NCBI GenBank assembly: GCA_003439945.1
Contig: QVRM01002072.1
Span: forward strand, 48,815 to 112,814
DNA: 64,000 bases
Origin: Dermanyssus gallinae
Lineage: Eukaryota > Arthropoda > Arachnida > Mesostigmata > Dermanyssidae
Reading direction: 5' to 3'
Part shown: piece after piece, positions 1-10,960 of the stretch
How positions within the stretch are numbered: position 1 is the first letter of the stretch
Layout: each line of letters starts with the position of its first letter
Translations under genes and position numbers: made by a program
The notes under the pieces: model-generated
The model's database searches: none
Told to the model about the DNA's origin: nothing
What the model saw: only the letters and a program-made list of their open reading frames with translations

Positions 1-493
1 GGAGGCGATTCCAAACGGTTCCGTGGGAGACTCCCGTTACATCTTTAATTTCTTTTATGGTCAAAGCTAGGTTCGAAGTAACCAGGCTTATGACTTCGTC
101 GGTCTCCACAACATTGGGTCGTCCTGACCTCGGTTCATCTTCGAGATTGAAGTTTCCAGCTTTGAAACGGGCGAATCGCTTTTCCACTGTGGATTTGTGT
201 ACTGCATTTTCGCCGTAGACTGCACATATTCTCCGGGTTGTTTGCGCTGCACTTATGCCTTCACGGTAGGAGAACAACATAATGTGTCGAAAATGCGTAT
301 TTTTGTCCTCCATTGCAAACGGCTGCCAATTCCGCAAACGAAACGGTAAAGTTGGAACCGGAGTACCGTCGCGCTGCCACGGGTCTGCTCCTGAATGTAA
401 ACACCCAGCCGCACTCTCAGGCGGCCCTGCTGCAGAGCGCGGAAATTTAAAAAATGTGGTCCAGAAAGCCGACGAACTTTTTGACTTACCTAA
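1..493 (-). mobile_element. mariner family 2 element, transposase N-terminal end, cut by window edge
   Basis: This is the end of a mariner-type DNA transposon reading on the minus strand. Positions 1-280 match the complete copy at 54368-55644 across the transposase N-terminal coding region, and 281-493 match its 5' flank and inverted terminal repeat. The terminal repeat ends in acttacctaa at 484-493, followed by a TA that would be half of the target duplication (494-495). The flank beyond the TA differs from the flank of the copy at 54368, so this is an independent insertion. The rest of the element lies left of the window. The reading frame looks broken, so I treat it as non-functional. Confidence 0.85.
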
Positions 494-495
494 TA

Positions 496-608
496 CATAC
501 ATACATTGACGTAGCACACGTTATGTCCGTTACCTTGGCATCTTAGGTTTGCGTCGGGTAACATAGCTTTAGTGAATGGCGTTTTGACGCTGTATACTTT
601 CAAAAACT
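496..608. repeat. Remnant of module C, unit U0
   Basis: About 505-590 resembles 14190-14275 and its counterpart near 44985-45055, the region around tttgc[gc]gtgggtaa and tagctttagt. In the complete units this sequence lies about 700 bases upstream of module D. Here it directly abuts module D0, so the intervening part of C has been lost. No gene is seen. Confidence 0.5.
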
Positions 609-2635
609 TAAATTAAAAACCACTTTCTTAAAAATCGTTTTAATTCTAGGTCTCGGCGTAGAAAGTGCCGAAGTAGTAACATAATTTTAATTATAATATA
701 GTAAAAAAATACTTATAAATTTAATCCTTGAACCTAAGAGTATGCACAAAGAATTGACAGCACTCGGACTAAGTTTGCTTGTGAGTCTCACACTTGTCGC
801 TGCTGATTGCTGCCGGCTCATGTGCATCATATATTCCCAAAGCCTCCCATATTAAAACAGAAAAAAATCAGGTGTCTGTTTTTGGACAGGTATGCACCCG
901 TTGACGACGGTGTGCAACTGCATTTTATCCTTCCTCCAAAAAAAAACGTTCAAAGATACAATTATCTCAATACACCTTTTGTGTTGTACAGGTAAGTTGC
1001 CGTAACTTGAGACTTGTTTGAGGAACGCTACCGTTATCTACTTTCATTGCAACTAGTTTTGCTAAATGTAGAAGGAACCGTGGCATCATACATTTATAAA
1101 AAAACGAGCAGATACGTAGGCGTAGAGAAGAAGCATGATATGTTTCTCTTCTGCGCATATTCAGACATCTTTTAACCAAAGAACAATAGTCATTATAATG
1201 ATATTGTTTGAAATAGTTAATTAATTAGTTCATACTCACGTGTACGTTCATATGACGAAGAATGATACCTAATAAAGTAACTAGAACTGCATTAAAAAGA
1301 AGGGTGGATTAAAAATAAATAAAGAAAGACAGAAATAAGAACATTAGTAACATTAGCCAGTTACATTTGTAGGGCGAGGCTACCTGCGCATGACAGAGAA
1401 AAATAGCAGGTACGTGTGTCTTCTGTTAAGTTGACGCAATACGTGTTAGGACATCATGGCGTTCCCATTGCAAATTTTAAGGATTGAGAGGCAGCGAAGT
1501 GTTATTACATTTCAAACCTCGGAAGATATTCAGCCGGCAAATAGTTATTGCAGGATAAGGCCGAATACGAAGAAGACTGTGTTTGTCACGACTGAACTCA
1601 TCGACAAGGTGAACGACCTAATGAGAAGTGATCGGCTTGTCCTAATGCGAGTGTTGGCAGTGTGGCGGGGTCCAGTTTTAAAACAGTAGAGACAATTTTG
1701 CACAACAACTTGGGTTACCATAAAGTGTATACGCAGTGGGTTCTGAAGAAGCTCAGCAAAATGCAAAAGGGTGTATGGGGGGGGGGGGGGCACTGCAACA
1801 CATGTTCGGGTATATTGAAGACTCCGCTATTTTGGAGTTGCGGATCGTCATTGGTGACGAGAGTTGGTGCCATCCTTCTGAGCCAAAGACGAAGTGGAAC
1901 AGCATGCAATTGAAGCATTGTCGTTGTCACAATTTCCTAAAAAAATCAAAGCTGTGCGTTCCGCCGCCAAAGTGAGCTCTTCGCCGTTTTTTCGACGTCC
2001 GAGGCCGATACTAATCAGATTCCTCGGACACTGAAAAACCGTTCTACCAAGAGTTTGGGGAAATGGATTGAGGCGCTCACGAAGCAAGTGATTCGGCTTC
2101 ACGTAATGCGTGTCCAGGATCACAAAAAAGTACCTGCCAAGTTCAAGTAAGCCAAGTTCACTCTACAGCGGACGGACATGTCGGCCTGCGACTTACGCCA
2201 CTTTGGTCGGCTAAAGCATCTTAGTAGAAGGCGCTCCAACTTGGACGATGGACTAAGGGAAACAGTGGAAGGACTGACTCTCTGCATAGCTACAGAAACT
2301 CTAGGAACAGAAAATCGATCAGCTCGTAAAACAGTAGGACAGTTGTGCTCAGGCTTCTAGTACTTTTGAAGAAAACCTTAAACTGTACCCACAGTACCGT
2401 TTCCGACTTTTTAATTTGAACACTATATATAGAAATTTATATACTGTTCGTATATCACTTATGCGTCAGCATTTCGCCAGCGACTCTACTCACGGCGCTG
2501 TGTTGACCTCTTGGATCAAAACTGAAATACTCTTCCGTACCTTCTACTTTCCGCGGTGTTTTTTTCTCCGTGATAAGGTCTCAAGGCTCTATCTTCTCCA
2601 AAGCAAACGACATTTCTCTTTCTCAGCTTTTTCTG

Positions 2636-2681
<46 letters not shown>

Positions 2682-2734
2682 GTAGGATTGTCCTAGCTGT
2701 CAACGCACAGCCTTTTTTTTTATTCATGTAGCAG
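609..2734. repeat. Module D0 of the composite array unit U0
   Basis: This segment is nearly identical to 32606-34734 (D2) and more distantly related to 14971-15340 with 17464-17699 (D1) and to 47083-47147 with 49714-50746 and 52792-53039 (D3). It carries an old mariner relic (about 1456-2350) and ends in a TA array. Unlike D1 and D3 it has no LINE between the TA array and the block starting tactgttcgtatatcac, so it represents the uninserted state of that site. Confidence 0.8.
1456..2350 (+). pseudogene. mariner-type transposase relic in D0
   Basis: Scattered blocks in different frames match a mariner transposase in the correct order. They are a helix-turn-helix region (ELIDKVNDLMRSDRL near 1591-1635), a linker read as ILHNNLGYHK (about 1693-1722), a degenerate stretch equivalent to the first catalytic block GDESW (1857-1871), and a C-terminal block read as LRHFGRLKHL followed by LDDGLRETVE (about 2190-2270), resembling the usual DYHLFGPLK region of the family. 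A run of 12-13 G at about 1778-1790 and other indels break the frame. The relic is shared by D0, D2, D3 and, truncated, D1, so it predates the array. I found no clear terminal repeats. Confidence 0.6.
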
Positions 2735-2925
2735 CAGACACCTAGTTACCAACGCCGGATGGTACTAAACGGTTAGCGTTACGTCTATGGACAGCATCTA
2801 GGGCAAAAAGGATTAATTCTTGGCGTTACCTGTATCGATTGTAAACCTTTCGCAGCAATTATGTTGTTAGTAGACCTACCGACCCAGCGCGTTCACCGCA
2901 AAGGATACAAATTATCGACGACGAC
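2735..2925. repeat. Module E0, truncated
   Basis: The stretch matches the start of module E (34735-34927, also 17730-17875 and 53070-53220), including accaacgccggatggtac and the following 150 bases. Homology stops abruptly after aaaggatacaaattat at about 2925. The rest of E, all of F and G and most of the left arm of the palindrome found in U2/U3 are missing here. Confidence 0.7.
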
Positions 2926-3155
2926 AGGGACTCATATCGACGATAATATACATGTGTCCCCGGAGGTATGACAAACCAGTAATGCACATATACATACATA
3001 TATAGATATAGATATACATAATAAGACATATAATACAGACATAGATATACAGATACATATAATACATATATATACATATAGAGATACATAGATACATATA
3101 TATACATATAAGATATATATACTATATATATATTATATATATATATATAATATAT
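2926..3155. repeat. Deletion junction filler and AT-rich low-complexity DNA
   Basis: About 45 bases (2926-2971) have no counterpart elsewhere in the window. They are followed by caaaccagtaatgca (2972-2986), the surviving tip of the palindrome left arm seen complete at 36781-36890. From 2987 to 3155 the sequence is a degenerate ATA/ATAC array. No gene is present; open frames through here are low-complexity Tyr/Ile strings. Confidence 0.6.
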
Positions 3156-3285
3156 ATAGTTGCTGCATTACTTTTGATCAATATTAGTCGCGGATGCTTT
3201 TGTTAACGAACTACATACTGACTCAATGCATAACTGGTGCTGCTGCTGGGGGTACGGTTGGTACATATATATAGTATATATATAC

Positions 3286-3320
<35 letters not shown>

Positions 3321-3323
<3 letters not shown>

Positions 3324-3575
3324 AGTAGCAGCGGCATTAGCAGCCACAACACAAGTGCTACCCGTTCAGGATCGGGAAGTCTCTCAGCCCCATGTGCGTC
3401 GACTGCAGCGATGGACTCGAAGACACCCCAGAGCACACGTGTCTCCGCTACGTTTTTAAGCAGGATCAACACCGAATACGCTCGTTTAGCTTCTAGTACA
3501 TTCATGTACTATGCTTTTGCTAAGGATGTGCAAAAAAACTGCGTTCTTCGACAGCGCCTAGGTTTCGATATCTAA
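3321..3575 (+). pseudogene. 3' end relic of an R1-clade LINE (C-terminal zinc-knuckle tail)
   Basis: Just after a TA array, the plus strand encodes a tail ending in a stop at 3573-3575. It contains MCVDCSDGLEDTPEHTC (about 3390-3440), which parallels the C-terminal CLFCEDALEDGPEHTLLKC of the R1-type element at 47152-49709. In both, a CxxC pair is followed by an acidic stretch and PEHT. An extra T in a T run near 3452 breaks the frame here; the copy at 37152-37406 keeps it open. The rest of the element is absent. The assignment rests on one short motif. Confidence 0.45.
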
Positions 3576-4317
3576 CGTGGAAAAACCGACGCTGCTGCTG
3601 CTGCTCCGGTTCGAAGCTTGAAAGCTTTAAAAGTAGTCCTGCCCCCTCCCGCCCCAAACTTGACGATGTGCGGCGATGACTGAAAGCTTCCGCGTTTAGA
3701 AGGTACTACTACTACTACTATTACTACGGCCAACCCGTTCGTTACCTTGAATAAGTATAAACAGAAACAGCAGCAGCAATATGGAAAGCTGCAATGATTG
3801 ATCCAAGGTGGCCCAGCATTCGAACGGCCCGGGCTGCAGCTGCTTAAATGGAACCCCCCTTAGCATGCACGGCCAACGATCGGAAGACTCATAGGCCGCC
3901 AGTCTGTAGGGCCGTAACACAACAAAGCAAACAAGCCAACGAAGGAAGGAAGAAAGGAAGGAACCAAAAGGACGCAACGAAACAAAAAGCGAGAAGACAG
4001 GTAGGTTAGTATCAGTCTCTCAGCCGGCCAAAACTTACGACGCCATATCGACAGGGAGACACGGGACTGCCGAGCTCCACTGGGCTGATGACTGAGATGA
4101 AAGCCATCGATTAGTCCGGCTACGGCCGCCGGCACCGCAGCCGCGGGCAACCGAACATGAGTTACCAAAATCATGCGATGCCGCGCACGCGCCCGGTGAG
4201 AGAAACACCACGGAATCTCCGCTCGTGTTGCTTCTGCTGCGGCGGCGGCGGCGTGTTTAGCGGACTTTTTCGTGTTTGGCTGTCTATTTTTGCAGCCGAC
4301 GAAGTGCCGAAGTGCCT

Positions 4318-4392
4318 CATGAAGTTGCGCATGTATCTTCAAGCTCTCACTCGAAGTTGCGCATGTATCTTCAAGCTCTCACTCGAACTTCA
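4318..4392. repeat. Short tandem repeat, about 36-base unit
   Basis: The unit beginning gaagttgcgcatgtatcttc occurs twice in direct succession (about 4320-4390), and a degenerate third unit starts with gaacttcaggctctc. The same duplication is present at about 38168-38240 in U3, so it predates the U1/U3 split. Confidence 0.7.
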
Positions 4393-5028
4393 GGCTCTCG
4401 AAATTGCGCATGGGGGTCGTCTTGCCCCACTGCCCGACTGCGGGCATGTTTTCAGTCTCGGCGCTCGTTAGAGAACCGGGTTCAACCTCCTACCTACGTG
4501 ATGATGTCGTGGTTGTTGACAGCCTGCGCCCCGCTATTGGTGGCCGCGTTTACGCTTCCGGTCGGGTAGGCGACAGAAGCCATACAAACACACACATAGA
4601 TATACATACAAGTTTTTTTTTTATAGTTTTAGTTTCAAACGTGGTTTATTCAACGGAACTGCATTTTGCAATGCTTAAGTTCTCGGTAAATAAAAATGGT
4701 AACAAAATAAATCAATCACCGAGACAAAAGTCACACTCAACAATATTTCAAAGAATGCTTTGAATAAGCACAATTACACAATACATAGTCACAATAAGCA
4801 TCATCACCAGGATGTCTATACAGCGTTTGTTACAATGTACAGCATTAGGTGAGGCAACACGATCTACAAATCGATATACATATACATACAGCCACATACA
4901 CACACATATGTACACCACAAACACAACCGCCGTTGTGAGTCCATGGTCCTCGTCGTCGTCGTTGTCGTCGTTGTCATCGTCTACGAGGTGCAATCCATCG
5001 GCTCCGTTCTCTGCCGGTGCGCTTTTAG

Positions 5029-6090
5029 TCAGCGGCTCTTTACCAAATCGTCTTTAGTAATCCGCCTTCGAGCTGCCTTCGCTGACTTGTTGTTGTTGTT
5101 GTTGTTGTTGTAGCCATTGTTATTGTTGCTCGGATTGTCGTGGTGGAAGATGGTGCTGGGGCCATCTGTTGGTGTTGCTGCTATTGATGTACTTCTCGTC
5201 AATATTGCTGCTACTGTTGTTTGTGTTGTTGTTGTGCTTCTACTTCTTATTCTTGTTATTTTTTTTCTTCTTGGTTTTCTTCCGTATTTTTCCTTTGTCA
5301 TTTGTGTCGCTGTTATTGTGTTCCGTTTTGCTGATAGTGTTGTCCATAGTGTTGTTATTGTTGGCGTTGGCGTTCGCGTTGTTGTTGTTGTTTTTGTTGT
5401 TAATGTTGGCGTTGTTGTTGTTGTTGTTGTTGGCCTTGTCGTTGGTAGTGTTGTCGTTGCTTCTGTTTGTGTTGTCATTGCTTCTGTTATGCCTACGTTT
5501 GTTATAGGTGCTGCTATTTCTGTTGCTCCGCTTATTGGTATTCTAGCTGGTGTTGTTGTTGTTGCAGTCGTTGTTGCTGCTGCTGCTGCTGTGAGTTTTA
5601 CATTTGCTATAGGTTCTGGCGTTTCTGTTATTGATACTGTAGCTGGTGGTCTCGCTGCAGCCATCGCGTTTGCTGTTTGCTTGTTGTGTTTTGTATCGTA
5701 GCTGTTATCGTTAGGGCGTGCTCTTTTCTGGCCACACAGGCGGCCGTCTCCATCGCAAGGATCCGCGAACATCAACGCATTTTGCACTTCATTAATTCTC
5801 GTCGAAGCACGACGATAGGAAGTCGCAATAGGAGCGCGTGTCCGTCGCTCCGAATCGTCGATTGCCGATGCTGTTACGAAAATAATCACACAGGTGGCGA
5901 ACACCAGAATAAGGGAGGACACCGCTGCGAGCCATATCGTTTTGCACGTATGTGTAATTCCAGGACGGCGATCAATACCCTGCAGGATGCGCTTTGATTT
6001 CCCCTTGTCTTGGCCAAACGCCCATGAATGTTTGCGTTCCGTCAGCAGGCTGGAATCTAGCATGAATTTATCTTTGTTAGCTTGACGCAT
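5029..6090 (-). CDS. Putative single-pass membrane protein, Thr/Asn-rich tail (U1 copy)
   Basis: An open frame of about 353 codons starts at the ATG at 6088-6090. Residues 1-50 are polar and basic, ending near HTCK. Residues 51-74 (about TIWLAAVSSLILVFATCVII and a few more) form a convincing transmembrane segment, suggesting a type II membrane protein. Residues 105-125 carry ADPCDGDGRLCGQKRARP. The remainder is Thr-, Ala- and Asn-rich. The low-complexity part is stop-free on both strands, so only about the first 130 codons argue for coding. Homologous frames lie at 38878-39935 (one-base frameshift) and 26135-26751 (rearranged), with replacement as well as silent differences, so purifying selection is not evident. 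It could be one exon of a host gene carried in the array. I recognise no family. Confidence 0.35.
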   Translation of the reverse strand: MRQANKDKFMLDSSLLTERKHSWAFGQDKGKSKRILQGIDRRPGITHTCKTIWLAAVSSLILVFATCVIIFVTASAIDDSERRTRAPIATSYRRASTRINEVQNALMFADPCDGDGRLCGQKRARPNDNSYDTKHNKQTANAMAAARPPATVSITETPEPIANVKLTAAAAATTTATTTTPARIPISGATEIAAPITNVGITEAMTTQTEATTTLPTTRPTTTTTTTPTLTTKTTTTTRTPTPTITTLWTTLSAKRNTITATQMTKEKYGRKPRRKKITRIRSRSTTTTQTTVAAILTRSTSIAATPTDGPSTIFHHDNPSNNNNGYNNNNNNNKSAKAARRRITKDDLVKSR

Positions 6091-6174
6091 TGAAACAATT
6101 ACCAAACGACCACCTATAGCGCAGAATGCATTTAAATTGAATTGAATTGAAACATATTAGTAATAGTAGTAGTA

Positions 6175-7784
6175 AAGTGTGTTGCAAAAAATTAGCAACT
6201 CATGTTTTTTTGCGATAATTTCGGCTTGGTTTGAATGGCTTGAAATTTCATTGCAATCTCAAAATTGGTTCATACAAAAAATAAAAAAGTGAAAAAACAG
6301 TGTTGCAAAATATTAGCAACAATAACATGCTAACAACACAGCTCTTGTTTGTAAAGGATAGTCGATACTACAGCTGATATTCGATCCCAGGGATCAAATG
6401 TCAGGAATATTGTCTAGCTAAATCAATCGTTATATAGCTGCAAAATATTGTACAGCTTAGTCGTTGTTCCGAACTAACGACGAATCTTATGTTTAAACCA
6501 TGGGTCGTACAAAGGATCTTTCGGATAACGAAAAGACAAGAATTAAGGCATATGCTGAGCTCGGTCATACAGTAACTGCTATAGCAACCAGATTAGGACG
6601 GCATAAGAGCACCATCAGCAGGTTCTTCACCCTGGAGTGAACCAAAGGTGCAGATCTAACAGTGGGCGTAAGGCAGTTTTGACTATTAGAGATCGGCGAA
6701 GGATCATACAGTTGGCTACTCATGACCAAATGTCTTCTTCCAGGATCAGGACTACTTTGGGAATGCCAGTGCACCGATCCACAGTGTACCGAGTGTTAAG
6801 TTCTGATAAAACGTGCGATACGCGATAAGGAAGCTTATGCCGCGACTGCAACCAAAGCACATTGTCGCACGGCGTGAATTTTCGCATAGATACCAAACTT
6901 GAGATAACGAGTGGAAAAACATCGTCTTCTCGGATGAAAAAAATTTATTCTTGATGGCCCTGACGGCTGTCAGTACTATTGGCACGACTTACGAAAGGAA
7001 CCTAAATGGTTCTCGAAACGTGTGGCCGGTGGTGGCTCTGTGAAATATTGGGGCGCGTTTGGATATAATGGGTAGTCTGATCTAGTCGAGATTGTGGGCC
7101 GAAACAATTCTGACATGTACCAGCGCATTGTCGATTCCCAGTTAGAAGCCCACTTCAGAAGAATTGGGGGACCTGACGCAGTTTTTTTAACAAGACAACG
7201 CCACGTTTCATACCTCGGCTAGCACTATAGCCTTCTTTTTTCAAGAACAAGGAGTGCCACTTTTTGACTGGCCGGCATTAAGTCCAGACCTGAATCCTAT
7301 TGAAAATCTTTGGGGACATTTGGTAAAGCAGATTTACGCAAATGGTCGACAATATAATCATTTGTCGGACCTAAAGAAGCTGTCCAGCAAGCATGGACTA
7401 ATATTCCACTTTCGTACTTACAACAGCTCATTAACTCCATATGAAAGACCGAGTTTACGATTTGATTCAGAAGAAGGGACGAAAAACCCGTTTCTAAAAT
7501 AAAATATGTAGTTTCAAATGAGTCATACAGAGTTTCAAATGAGTCATACAGCCCTGCTAAGAATCGAATACGCTTTAAGGCGCTATTGTTGCTAATATTT
7601 TGCAACACTGTTTTTTCACACTTTTTTATTTTTTGTATGAACCGATGTTGAGATTGCAATGAAATCAACACTATACTCATGTTTCGTCATGTACATCATG
7701 CGCTTAAAATTTCAAGCCATTCAAATAAACCAAGCCAAAATTATCAAAAAAAAACATGAGTTGCAATTTTTTTGCAACACACTT
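6175..7784 (+). mobile_element. Tc1-like DNA transposon with IR/DR ends (copy 1)
   Basis: The terminal inverted repeat begins aagtgtgttgcaaaaaatta at 6175, and its complement ends at 7784. Flanking TA dinucleotides (6173-6174 and 7785-7786) are the expected Tc1/mariner target duplication. The homologous place in U3 (about 40048-40052) is an empty site. A second copy of the end motif, gtgttgcaaaatattagcaa, lies about 125 bases inside the left end (about 6301) and its mirror image near 7585-7606. That arrangement is the inverted-repeat/direct-repeat type. The two ends are similar for roughly 200 bases. Confidence 0.9.
6500..7502 (+). pseudogene. Tc1-like transposase, frameshifted (Tc1 copy 1)
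   Basis: The frame opens at ATG 6500 with MGRTKDLSDNEKTRI, the start of a paired-like DNA-binding domain. It continues with a helix-turn-helix block (ATRLGRHKSTISRF) and a second one (SSSRIRTTLGMPVHRSTVYR, about 6728-6790). DDE-catalytic blocks are visible in different frames: the VFSDEK region near 6930, the QDNATFHTS region near 7190, and SPDLNPIENLWGHL near 7283-7325. The last has the Glu of DD34E. At least three single-base indels break the frame, so the protein cannot be made from this copy. The copy at 20745-21715 is less damaged. Confidence 0.85.
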
Positions 7785-8184
7785 TAGTATAGTACGTAAT
7801 GACGTTAACGTATTATAACAGTATTTGTAACAAAATTGTGACATTGAGGCCATGCGTGCGAATAAACATTCGTATGTGTGTAAGTGTCGTGAAAAAAAAA
7901 GCACAAGTAATGGAGTGATGCAGTCAGTAGCTGTTGTGGAACGCAACAACACTTGAAAGAACTTTGCAACAAAATAGAGAATATGTATGGGTTTTGTGTA
8001 TATTCTCTTTAGCTATTCTTCAGCGTTAAAGAAAAGCGGCTGCTGCTAACGTACCTGTACATGCGAACGCAGAAGATCAAATGGCGTTGTGGCTAGTGCC
8101 AACTCGCACAGCAAGTGCAAGGAGTATGTTTTTTCAGCATATAAACAATATGTGCATAGGCACGCGCAATAACAGGTTTGCTAA

Positions 8185-10687
8185 CGATTTGAGTAACGAA
8201 TCTGTGAGTACTGAATACTGCTCTGGACTTGCTAGCAAGGGCATTGAACAGGCCATAAATATCATCACTCGTCCTAATCTTAGATCTGATGCAGTGTCAC
8301 TTGGTTCGTGCATAGACCATGTCGCTATTGCCAATTGTGAGCGATATGTCCGTATCCTTCCGTTTGTCGTTGACACGGTCTTTTCCGACCATTACCCAGT
8401 AGGGATCACACTGACGGGTAACAAGGCATCTTTAGCGTCGTTGACGATGAAACCAAGTTCGATCGCTGCGAGTCTCTATAGGAGATTCGATGAAAACAGC
8501 CAACGAAGGTTTCAAGACGGTGTCACCAGGGTGGATTGGTCTTCTGTTCTCGACTCAACTGATCCCAACGAGGCCTTCGAGTCATACAATGGTAAGCTCC
8601 GGCTCCTGTATAGCGATTGCTTCCCGTTGCGACAGCGAAGGGCTTCGAAAAAGGTAAACCGCTCGCCTTGGTTCACTAATAATTTGGTTAATTTGAGACA
8701 TGCTGTCGATCGCGCTCGCCGCCAGTGGGTTAGCACACGGTCCGCAGTTGACAAAGAGGCGTTTCAGAGATTGCAGGTGTTGTACAAGGTAGAACTGAAA
8801 GTGGCTAGGGATACCTACTACGAACAACAGTTTGCCGCTGTACGTAACCGCCCTGCCAAGCTCTGGAGTTTCCTTAATGAAATCTGCGGCCGTAGCAAAA
8901 AGTCTGGAGCGGTGCCGAGTCGACTACTAGTCGAAGAGAAGGAACTCGAGGAGGTCCAGGAGATAGTGGACGCACTAAATGATTTCTTCTCATCTGTCGG
9001 TAAAAAACTACATCCTTGCTCCCTCCTCAAGAGCCGATTGACAGTTTCATCTCAAACCTATGGAGCTCCGAGCCCAACGCATTTTCATTTAGTGCTATTA
9101 CAGCTCAGAAACTGCGAATCGCTGCTAAAGACGTAAAGACAGACTCACTCGATAGCGGTGGAAACGTGCCGGGTAAATTTCACTCTAAATGCATTGACAG
9201 CTTAGCGGCCCCTCTAGCTGCCGTATTCAATATTTCCATTAAAACGGGCGTGTTTCCGGAACGCCTCAAGACATCTTCGGTAACTCCGCTGTATAAGGGT
9301 AAAGGCGGGAGGGACCAACCTGGTAACTATCGCCCGATATCCTTAGTGTCTTTCGTCTCAAAAGTATTCGAAAAGCTTGCTAAACAACAGCTGGAAAGCC
9401 ATTTAAATGACTTAAAGTTCTTCTCTAAAAATCAATTCGGTTTTAGGGAGGCACGATCAACTGAGCTGGCATTGGGACATATATGGTGGGAGATCATTAA
9501 AGCTGCGGAGGATGGAAAAATGTGCCTTGGTGCATTTCTTGACGTAGCCAAAGCGTTCGACTGCCTCGACCACTCGTATGTTCCTTAAGATGCTCCTGCA
9601 ACTAGGCTGCGCACCAGCAGTAACATCTTGGTTTAAATCGTATCTTAGTGGACGGAGGCAATTTGTGGCGGTGGGAGCTCTAAGGTCTGCGACGGGAACT
9701 GTATCCACTGGTACGCCCCAGGGGTCGGTTCTTGGACCTTTTATCTTCATCACCTACATGAATTTCGTCCTGCGGGGCATCGAGAGGTACGTAGATTGCC
9801 GCCCAATCGTTTATGCAGACGACACCACTCTTTTGTTCCGTGTCTCACCCTCCCAATTGTCCAATAATAGATTTAATCTTCAGCACGTTGAAACCGGTAT
9901 TGAGAAGGCCATGTCTTTATTTCAAAGATTTGGTCTTGTCGTTAACCCGACGAAGACGACACTCGTTCTTTACCACACCCCACAACGGGCATCGAGACAG
10001 AAGTTCAAAACTGGTAATATCTCCCTCCAAATAGGCGGCTCTGCTATCCCTCTCAGCTCAGAGGCAAAATGTCTTGGCATTGTGCTACACGAGCATATGA
10101 AATGGGACAGTCAAGTGAGATCAAGCGTCAGGGTCTGCTACGCCGTGGTGGCCTCACTCGTGCGTTTGAGGAGAGCCAAGGCTTCGCGGGATCTTCTGGT
10201 ACGTGTCTACAAAGCGCTTATGGAACCAATTCTAACTTACGGAATTACTCTGTGGGGCGCCACGTATTCCACGACCCTAGACAAGCTAAGGGTCGTTCAG
10301 AATGACGCGGTTAGAGCCATAATAGGTCTTCCTCGTCGCGCGAGTGTGACTCCATGGTACACCAGGCTCGGGCTTCTCAAGCTTGATCAGCTGACACGTT
10401 TAAAGTTAGCCGTGCTAGCCTATAAGGTGCAAAACAATGGAATCCCTTCAGATTGTGTTTTTGACTTCGTCCTTACCCCAGTACGTTCGCAGCGCTACAG
10501 GAACCAACTTAGAGTGCCAGGGTTTAGACTCACTCTACTTCGGCACTCACTGGCCTACATGCTGCCCACGGTCTGGAACGAGCTGCCGTTGGCGCTTCGA
10601 AATACAAGCCGGGCCGCTGTTTTTAAACGACATCTTCTCTTACTGCTGAAGAACGAAGAAACAGTGACTCCGAGTGAATTGTTTTAA
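8185..10687 (+). pseudogene. CR1/L2-like ORF2 (endonuclease C-terminus plus reverse transcriptase)
   Basis: The product would nick DNA and reverse-transcribe the element RNA at the target. Visible parts in order are: the end of an APE-type endonuclease with IDHVAI and SDHYPV (catalytic SDH at 8385-8393); a linker; RT blocks NYRPISLVS (near 9327), GFREARSTEL, FLDVAKAFD, GTPQGSVLGP and YADD (9812-9823); then the thumb and a C-terminal tail ending at stop 10685-10687. The frame changes near 9020-9060 and again near 9575-9585. The N-terminal endonuclease is missing through 5' truncation. In the first frame, the open reading runs into this ORF from upstream array DNA by chance. Confidence 0.88.
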
Positions 10688-10960
10688 ACTTATTTTACTA
10701 TATAGGTATTAAACTTGTATTAGGTTGTTCTAAAGTTTTAAACTTGTATTGTGTTACTTATACTCAATTTTGTTGCTTTACACTTCTGATTTGTGCATAC
10801 ATTCGTAAACTTCTGTTGTGCTACTTATACTCAATTTTATTGCTTTATCGCGTACACACTTTTGATCGGTACAAAGACTCATATGTTATGTATATTTTGA
10901 ATGAAAGGTGACAGATTGCCAACTTGTTGGGCACGTCAATAAACCTGATTGATTGATTGA
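8185..10960 (+). mobile_element. CR1/L2-like non-LTR retrotransposon, 5'-truncated
   Basis: The element starts within the endonuclease domain and ends in a (TGAT)n tail (about 10945-10960), as in CR1/L2-type LINEs. It is flanked by the target duplication ttgctaa (8178-8184 and 10961-10967). The uninterrupted host sequence exists in both other units (tttgctaaacatgcggatag near 28935 and tttgctaaaaatgcggatag near 42268), which fixes both borders. The insertion is private to U1. Two frameshifts make it inactive. Confidence 0.9.

Larger units (their letters stand above)
3156..6172. repeat. Module B1 of unit U1
   Basis: This is near-identical to 36975-40050 (B3) over about 3 kb, apart from short length changes in microsatellites such as the CTG run near 3590, the TAC run near 3705 and GTT/TTG runs near 5090 and 5415. 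A diverged and internally deleted relative is at 25900-26860 (B2). It opens with one arm of an AT-rich palindrome (3156-3262), then holds an R1-type 3' relic, a GC-rich block (about 4050-4260), a short tandem repeat (about 4320-4390) and the membrane-protein reading frame on the minus strand. Confidence 0.8.

Noticed and set aside
2859..3107. Tyr-rich frames over ATA/ATAC repeats, also near 15300, 25741 and 36936
   Set aside because: They are products of microsatellites and not genes.
3237..3575. 112-codon plus-strand frame as a host gene
   Set aside because: The first third is TA microsatellite, and the rest is explained better as an R1-type 3' relic in the adjacent frame.
3860..4342. 160-codon minus-strand frame, with a 159-codon twin at 37712-38191
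   Set aside because: The twin differs by one codon in a GCC microsatellite, which only reflects recent duplication. There is no domain, no codon-level sign of selection, and overlapping frames exist on the other strand.
5117..5701. Open frame of 194 codons on the plus strand, very rich in Val and Leu, resembling a multi-pass membrane protein
   Set aside because: It is the complementary reading of a GTT/TTG repeat, which has no stops in any frame; the hydrophobicity follows from the codons GTT, TTG and GTC. The minus-strand frame has better composition.
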